From CAWEDP01 sp963807925 (lineage in GTDB: Bacteria; Acidobacteriota; Vicinamibacteria; Vicinamibacterales; CAVVIG01): 64,000 bases of DNA. This document shows positions 61,190-64,000 of the stretch, in pieces (position 1 is the stretch's first letter; each line of letters begins with the position of its first letter). Below the pieces are notes generated by a model that searched no databases, was not told where the DNA came from, and saw nothing but the letters and a program-made list of their open reading frames with translations. The stretch spans positions 1,364,001-1,428,000 of the forward strand of contig CAWEDP010000002.1 in the NCBI GenBank assembly GCA_963807925.1, in the 5' to 3' direction. A program made the position numbers and the translations under genes.

Positions 61190-61630
61190 ATGAAACGCTC
61201 ACTCGCGCTCTCCACCGTCTTCGCGGCTTCCTTCGCGCTCTCGATGTCGGTGGCCGTCCAGCCGGCGGCCGCCCAGCGAAGCGTCCAGCCGCCCGCCGTC
61301 ATCTCCGCAGTGTCGGGAGCCGACCTGTTTCGCTTCTACTGCGCGACATGCCACGGCGTGGACGGCAAAGGCGACGGTCCGGTGGTCCCGTCGCTCAGAC
61401 AGCCGCCTCCCGACCTCACGAAGATCGCGGCGCGGCATCGCGGTCACTTCCCGAGCGAGGAGCTCCGGCGCTTTGTCGCCGGCACCGATCAGCCGGCGCC
61501 TGCGCACGGCTCGCGCGAAATGCCGGTCTGGGGACCGATCTTCCGGAGCCTCGAACCGCACGACCGACTGACACAGGTCCGAATCGAGAACCTGGTCGCG
61601 TACATCGAGACGCTGCAAAAGCCGCAGTGA
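61190..61630 (+). CDS. Monoheme cytochrome c
   Basis: A 146-residue exported cytochrome with signal peptide (VFAASFALSMSVAVQPAAAQ) and motif CATCH followed by GVDGKGDGPVVPSL. The distal ligand may be Met in EMPVWGPIF. This is the common class I type used as a soluble electron carrier or fused to oxidases. It stands alone and divergent from the pentaheme gene. Confidence 0.88.
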   Translation: MKRSLALSTVFAASFALSMSVAVQPAAAQRSVQPPAVISAVSGADLFRFYCATCHGVDGKGDGPVVPSLRQPPPDLTKIAARHRGHFPSEELRRFVAGTDQPAPAHGSREMPVWGPIFRSLEPHDRLTQVRIENLVAYIETLQKPQ

Positions 61631-61671
61631 AAAGGCGTGCCCGGATGAGCGGACGATCGGAGGACGGTCCG

Positions 61672-61944
61672 CTAGGCGCCGCTGCGCCCGGTGCGTGCTC
61701 GCTCGGCGGCGTCCTCGGCGTCGAAGCCCCAGCAGGTCCAGGCGATGGCGATGCCGCAGATGCTGGCCGTCCAGGTGAGCGCCCACGTGAAGACCCACAC
61801 GCCGACGATGTCCGCCGTGTGCGAGAGCCTGATCTGGGCAAAGGACGGCACGGCGTTCATGGTGAGGATCCAGGCGGCGGGCACGAGCGCCAGGGCGCAG
61901 ACTCCCGCGGCAATCCGCAGCAGCTGATAGACGGTCACGCGCAT
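61672..61944 (-). CDS. Small two-helix membrane protein
   Basis: A 90-residue protein with two hydrophobic helices (LLRIAAGVCALALVPAAWIL and FTWALTWTASICGIAIAWTC) and a charged C-terminus. No family is recognised. It is third in an operon with a 78-residue soluble protein and a glycine-rich small membrane protein. Confidence 0.58.
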   Translation of the reverse strand: MRVTVYQLLRIAAGVCALALVPAAWILTMNAVPSFAQIRLSHTADIVGVWVFTWALTWTASICGIAIAWTCWGFDAEDAAERARTGRSGA

Positions 61945-61950
61945 GCTCCG

Positions 61951-62187
61951 TCAGGCTTCACGCCGCCTGAACACTCGAAATTCGAGATCGTCTGCCAGTT
62001 CGCTCGCCAGGTAGCAGTCCGCGCTGCAGGACGGCGCCGTGTGGAACTTGAAGGCGTCGTCGTGGACGACCTCCTCCCACTCATCGTCGAGACCCATGAT
62101 GGCATTGGCCGCAGCGGCCACCTGCTGGAATCCCGCACCCGGAAAGCGGCGCATGAGAATCGCTTCTACTTTCTGTCTGTCCACCAT
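61951..62187 (-). CDS. Small hypothetical protein
   Basis: A 78-residue soluble protein (MVDRQKVEAILMRRFPGAGF, then QVAAAANAIMGLDDEWEEV and CSADCYLASELADD). The start fits a helix-turn-helix-like N-terminus that may be DNA- or protein-binding, but this is not certain. Its two Cys are close together. It is six bases upstream of the two-helix membrane gene, so cotranscribed. Function unknown. Confidence 0.6.
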   Translation of the reverse strand: MVDRQKVEAILMRRFPGAGFQQVAAAANAIMGLDDEWEEVVHDDAFKFHTAPSCSADCYLASELADDLEFRVFRRREA

Positions 62188-62261
62188 AACCGTTCCGCAC
62201 GCGGTGGTTGCGGACGCGTCCCCCACCGCGGTGCGCCTCCAGGATCTGAACCGGTCCACGT

Positions 62262-62471
62262 TCAGCGCGCCGGCGGCGTGAGTCGCGCAAACAGGCCCGC
62301 GATGACCAGCCCCACGCCGAGCAGGCCGACGACAACGCCGACCGGCAGCATGATCATGGTGACGCCGAGGCCGAGGCCCACAACGATCATCACGAGGCCA
62401 AGCGCGACGACAGCCGCGTGCTCGAAGAAGTGCCCGACGCCGACCATCGTTCCGTGCACCGAGTAAGTCAT
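62262..62471 (-). CDS. Small glycine-rich membrane protein
   Basis: A 69-residue protein of which most is two hydrophobic helices (AVVALGLVMIVVGLGLGVTM and GVVVGLLGVGLVIAGLF). GGGAGGGTGCG precedes ATG 62471. It is the first gene of a small operon, with a strong sigma-54-type promoter 41 bases upstream. No named family. Confidence 0.68.
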   Translation of the reverse strand: MTYSVHGTMVGVGHFFEHAAVVALGLVMIVVGLGLGVTMIMLPVGVVVGLLGVGLVIAGLFARLTPPAR

Positions 62472-62510
62472 CGCACCCTCCCTTGCCAGTCCACCTGTCC
62501 TTCCCGTGCA

Positions 62511-62526
62511 GGCAAGAGCAGTGCCC
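62511..62526 (-). promoter_or_regulatory. Sigma-54-type promoter for the small-protein operon
   Basis: The minus strand reads GGGCACTGCTCTTGCC, near consensus with GG-N10-GC, 40 bases before ATG. The exact palindrome is 45 bases upstream. Confidence 0.75.
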
Positions 62527-62570
62527 GGGTTTTCGACGGATTTCCGGCATCACGAATCGGCACAGCGGAC

Positions 62571-62586
62571 TGCCGGGAATCCGGCA
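62571..62586. promoter_or_regulatory. Enhancer palindrome, exact copy 2
   Basis: TGCCGGGAATCCGGCA, identical to the copy at 39272. It lies 45 and 51 bases from the two divergent -24 elements. A weaker second copy (CGACGGATTTCCGGCA) lies at 62534-62549, nearer the minus-strand promoter. Confidence 0.72.
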
Positions 62587-62636
62587 GGGGGCCACGCGCC
62601 GGCGTCAGAAGTCGGGCCTTTGGCGCGGACGCGGGC

Positions 62637-62652
62637 TGGCATCGGTGTTGCC
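62637..62652 (+). promoter_or_regulatory. Sigma-54-type promoter for the single-domain USP
   Basis: TGGCATCGGTGTTGCC: TGGCA at -24, TTGC at -12, GG-N10-GC, 26 bases before ATG. Confidence 0.75.
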
Positions 62653-62677
62653 CCTGTCGGTCGCAGGAGGGCAGGCC

Positions 62678-63166
62678 ATGATCGATCTCAAGCGCATCCT
62701 CGTCCCCACGGACTTCAGCGAGACTTCGGCTGCCGCACTGCGGTACGCGATCGAGCTCTCGCGGCGGTTCCACGCGCATCTCTGTCTGCTGAACGTGCCC
62801 GATCATCCCGGCGAGGCCGCCGAGGCCGAGTACCCGATCGGACTGTTCGAGACGATGCAGAACGCCGCCCACGATCGGCTCCGGTCGCTCTTGACGCCGC
62901 GGGAGGCCGCGGACCTCAATCCGGAATGCGCGATGCGGATCGGACATGCCGCCGACGAGATCGTGCGCTATGCGCAGGAGCATGCCATCGACCTGATCGT
63001 CATGGGCACCCACGGACGCGAAGGGATGTCGCGCGTCCTGCTGGGCAGCGTGGCCGAAAAAGTAGTGCGCCGCGCAGGCTGTCCCGTGCTGACGGTCCAC
63101 TGCCCCGGGCACGCGTACGTTCCGGTCACCGATGCGGCCCTCGCGAAGGCCGGCGCCGCGGCATAG
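62678..63166 (+). CDS. Universal stress protein (single UspA domain)
   Basis: A 162-residue protein with ILVPTDFSETSAAALRYAIE and the ATP-binding motif GTHGREGMSRVLLGS. AGGAGGGCAGGCC precedes ATG. It is the third USP in 8 kb and has its own promoter. Confidence 0.92.
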   Translation: MIDLKRILVPTDFSETSAAALRYAIELSRRFHAHLCLLNVPDHPGEAAEAEYPIGLFETMQNAAHDRLRSLLTPREAADLNPECAMRIGHAADEIVRYAQEHAIDLIVMGTHGREGMSRVLLGSVAEKVVRRAGCPVLTVHCPGHAYVPVTDAALAKAGAAA

Positions 63167-63224
63167 CGCGCGCCGCTCGCCGGGTGCCACCTCTTCAGTC
63201 ATCCGATCATCGGCGGAGGGCCAC

Positions 63225-63980
63225 ATGTTCGACCTGATTACAGACAAGACGGAGCGCCCGCTGCGGCACCGGTCCCTCCTCTCGAGAGCGTTCGCGATCA
63301 CGGCCCACGTCATCGTGATCCTCGTGGTCGTCGTCATCCCGCTGCTGCGCGCGACCAACGAGCTGCCGCCGGTCATGCCGACGATGCTGGCGTTCGTCGC
63401 GCCGGCGCCGACCGCGCCACCGCCGCCACCGCCGCCGCCAGCTCCGGCGCCGGCCGCGCCCGCGCGGGCCCCCCAACCGGCGCACACCGCGGGACAGTTC
63501 GCCGCGCCGGTCGAGGCGCCGAGCGACATCCGTCCCGAGCCCCCGGCCCGGCCCGTGGAATCCAACGCGGGCGTTCTGGGCGGTGTCGAGGGTGGAGTGC
63601 CGGGCGGTGTGGTGGGAGGCGTCGTCGGCGGTCTCGTCTCGGCGGTGCCCCCGCCTCCGCCGCCGGCTCCGGCGGCGCCGCCGCCGCCGCGCGTCGTGCG
63701 CATCGGCGGGCAGATCACCGCGCCGGCGCTCATCAAGCGAGTCGAGCCGATCTATCCGGACGTGGCCGCGCTCGCGCAGCTCTCGGGCGTGGTGATCCTC
63801 GAGGCAACGGTCGGCACGGATGGATGCGTGCAGTCGGTCAAACTGCTCCGCTCGCGGCATCCGCTGCTCGACAAGGCGTCCGAGGAAGCGTTGATGCAAT
63901 GGCAGTATTCACCGCTCGTGCTGAACGGCATCGCCACGTCGTTCGTCCTGACCGTGACGTTCCACTTCAGCGTGCGTTGA
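63225..63980 (+). CDS. TonB-family protein
   Basis: A 251-residue protein with one N-terminal helix (AITAHVIVILVVVVIPLL), a proline/alanine-rich spacer (about 60-100), a glycine/valine repeat (GGVEGGVPGGVVGGVVGG) and a C-terminal TonB-like domain (RVEPIYPDVAALAQLSGVVI; WQYSPLVLNG). It would couple the inner-membrane proton gradient to an outer-membrane receptor. No ExbB/ExbD gene is adjacent in the window. GGAGGG precedes ATG. It lies 58 bases after the USP on the same strand. Confidence 0.85.
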   Translation: MFDLITDKTERPLRHRSLLSRAFAITAHVIVILVVVVIPLLRATNELPPVMPTMLAFVAPAPTAPPPPPPPPAPAPAAPARAPQPAHTAGQFAAPVEAPSDIRPEPPARPVESNAGVLGGVEGGVPGGVVGGVVGGLVSAVPPPPPPAPAAPPPPRVVRIGGQITAPALIKRVEPIYPDVAALAQLSGVVILEATVGTDGCVQSVKLLRSRHPLLDKASEEALMQWQYSPLVLNGIATSFVLTVTFHFSVR

Positions 63981-64000
63981 GCGCGGGGCGTGTCCGGCAT

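Noticed and set aside
1..64000. Prophage, insertion sequence, CRISPR array, tRNA or rRNA
   Set aside because: I looked for integrase or transposase motifs, regularly spaced repeats and conserved RNA sequence and found none. A short tRNA could be missed by eye.

Overview
The window is strongly GC-rich, densely coding bacterial chromosome with no rRNA, tRNA, CRISPR array or transposase that I could recognise. The DUF1592/DUF1552 pair, abundant multiheme cytochromes and general gene style suggest an Acidobacteriota member, perhaps Vicinamibacteria-like. This is inference from gene content, since no marker gene is present.

Layout. 1-11.5 kb: an acyl-CoA synthetase cut by the window edge, an ankyrin protein, a DUF1592/DUF1552 pair and a four-gene glycosyltransferase/methyltransferase cluster. 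11.6-25.4 kb (minus strand): a complete [NiFe]-hydrogenase locus hybO-A-B-C-D followed by hypF-C-D-E, a formyltransferase and an enoyl-CoA-hydratase-like gene (together a split HypX-like pair), hypA, hypB and a Ni/Co permease. 25.7-28.7 kb (plus): Rieske protein, cytochrome b and a nine-heme cytochrome. 28.6-32 kb (minus): radical SAM protein, feoA, feoB. 32-39.2 kb (minus): an MtrB-like porin and decaheme cytochrome, a NapC-like multiheme protein, cytochrome b, a nine-heme cytochrome and a small cytochrome c. 39.3-46 kb: B12/radical SAM protein, a second small cytochrome c, lepB, a kinase-like protein, hsp20 and a FixL-like heme-PAS oxygen-sensor kinase. 46.1-52.8 kb: Cus-type metal efflux. 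52.8-64 kb: stress genes (three universal stress proteins, Clp ATPase, HdeD, YbaK), small membrane proteins, further cytochromes and a TonB-like protein.

How it fits together. The genes describe H2 oxidation feeding the quinone pool, quinol oxidation by an unusual bc-like complex whose third gene is a nine-heme cytochrome, and a multiheme/porin route that could carry electrons to the outer surface, plus Ni, Fe and Cu handling and stress survival.

Main discovery. From about 19.8 to 62.7 kb nearly every operon is preceded by a sigma-54-type -24/-12 promoter (GG-N10-GC, typically (T/C/G)GGCA....TTGC). Many have a 16-bp palindrome of consensus TGCCGGRAWTCCGGCA, usually 30-67 bp upstream. The same exact 16-mer occurs at 39272 and 62571. 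This looks like one enhancer-dependent regulon joining hydrogenase, respiration, iron/copper handling and dormancy-type stress proteins. A FixL-like O2 sensor encoded inside it is a candidate input. The enhancer-binding protein itself is not in the window.

Caution. Five genes (DUF1592 protein, hypA, the MtrB-like porin, hsp20, ybaK) are each broken by one small indel while both halves remain conserved. Consensus errors are the simplest explanation.
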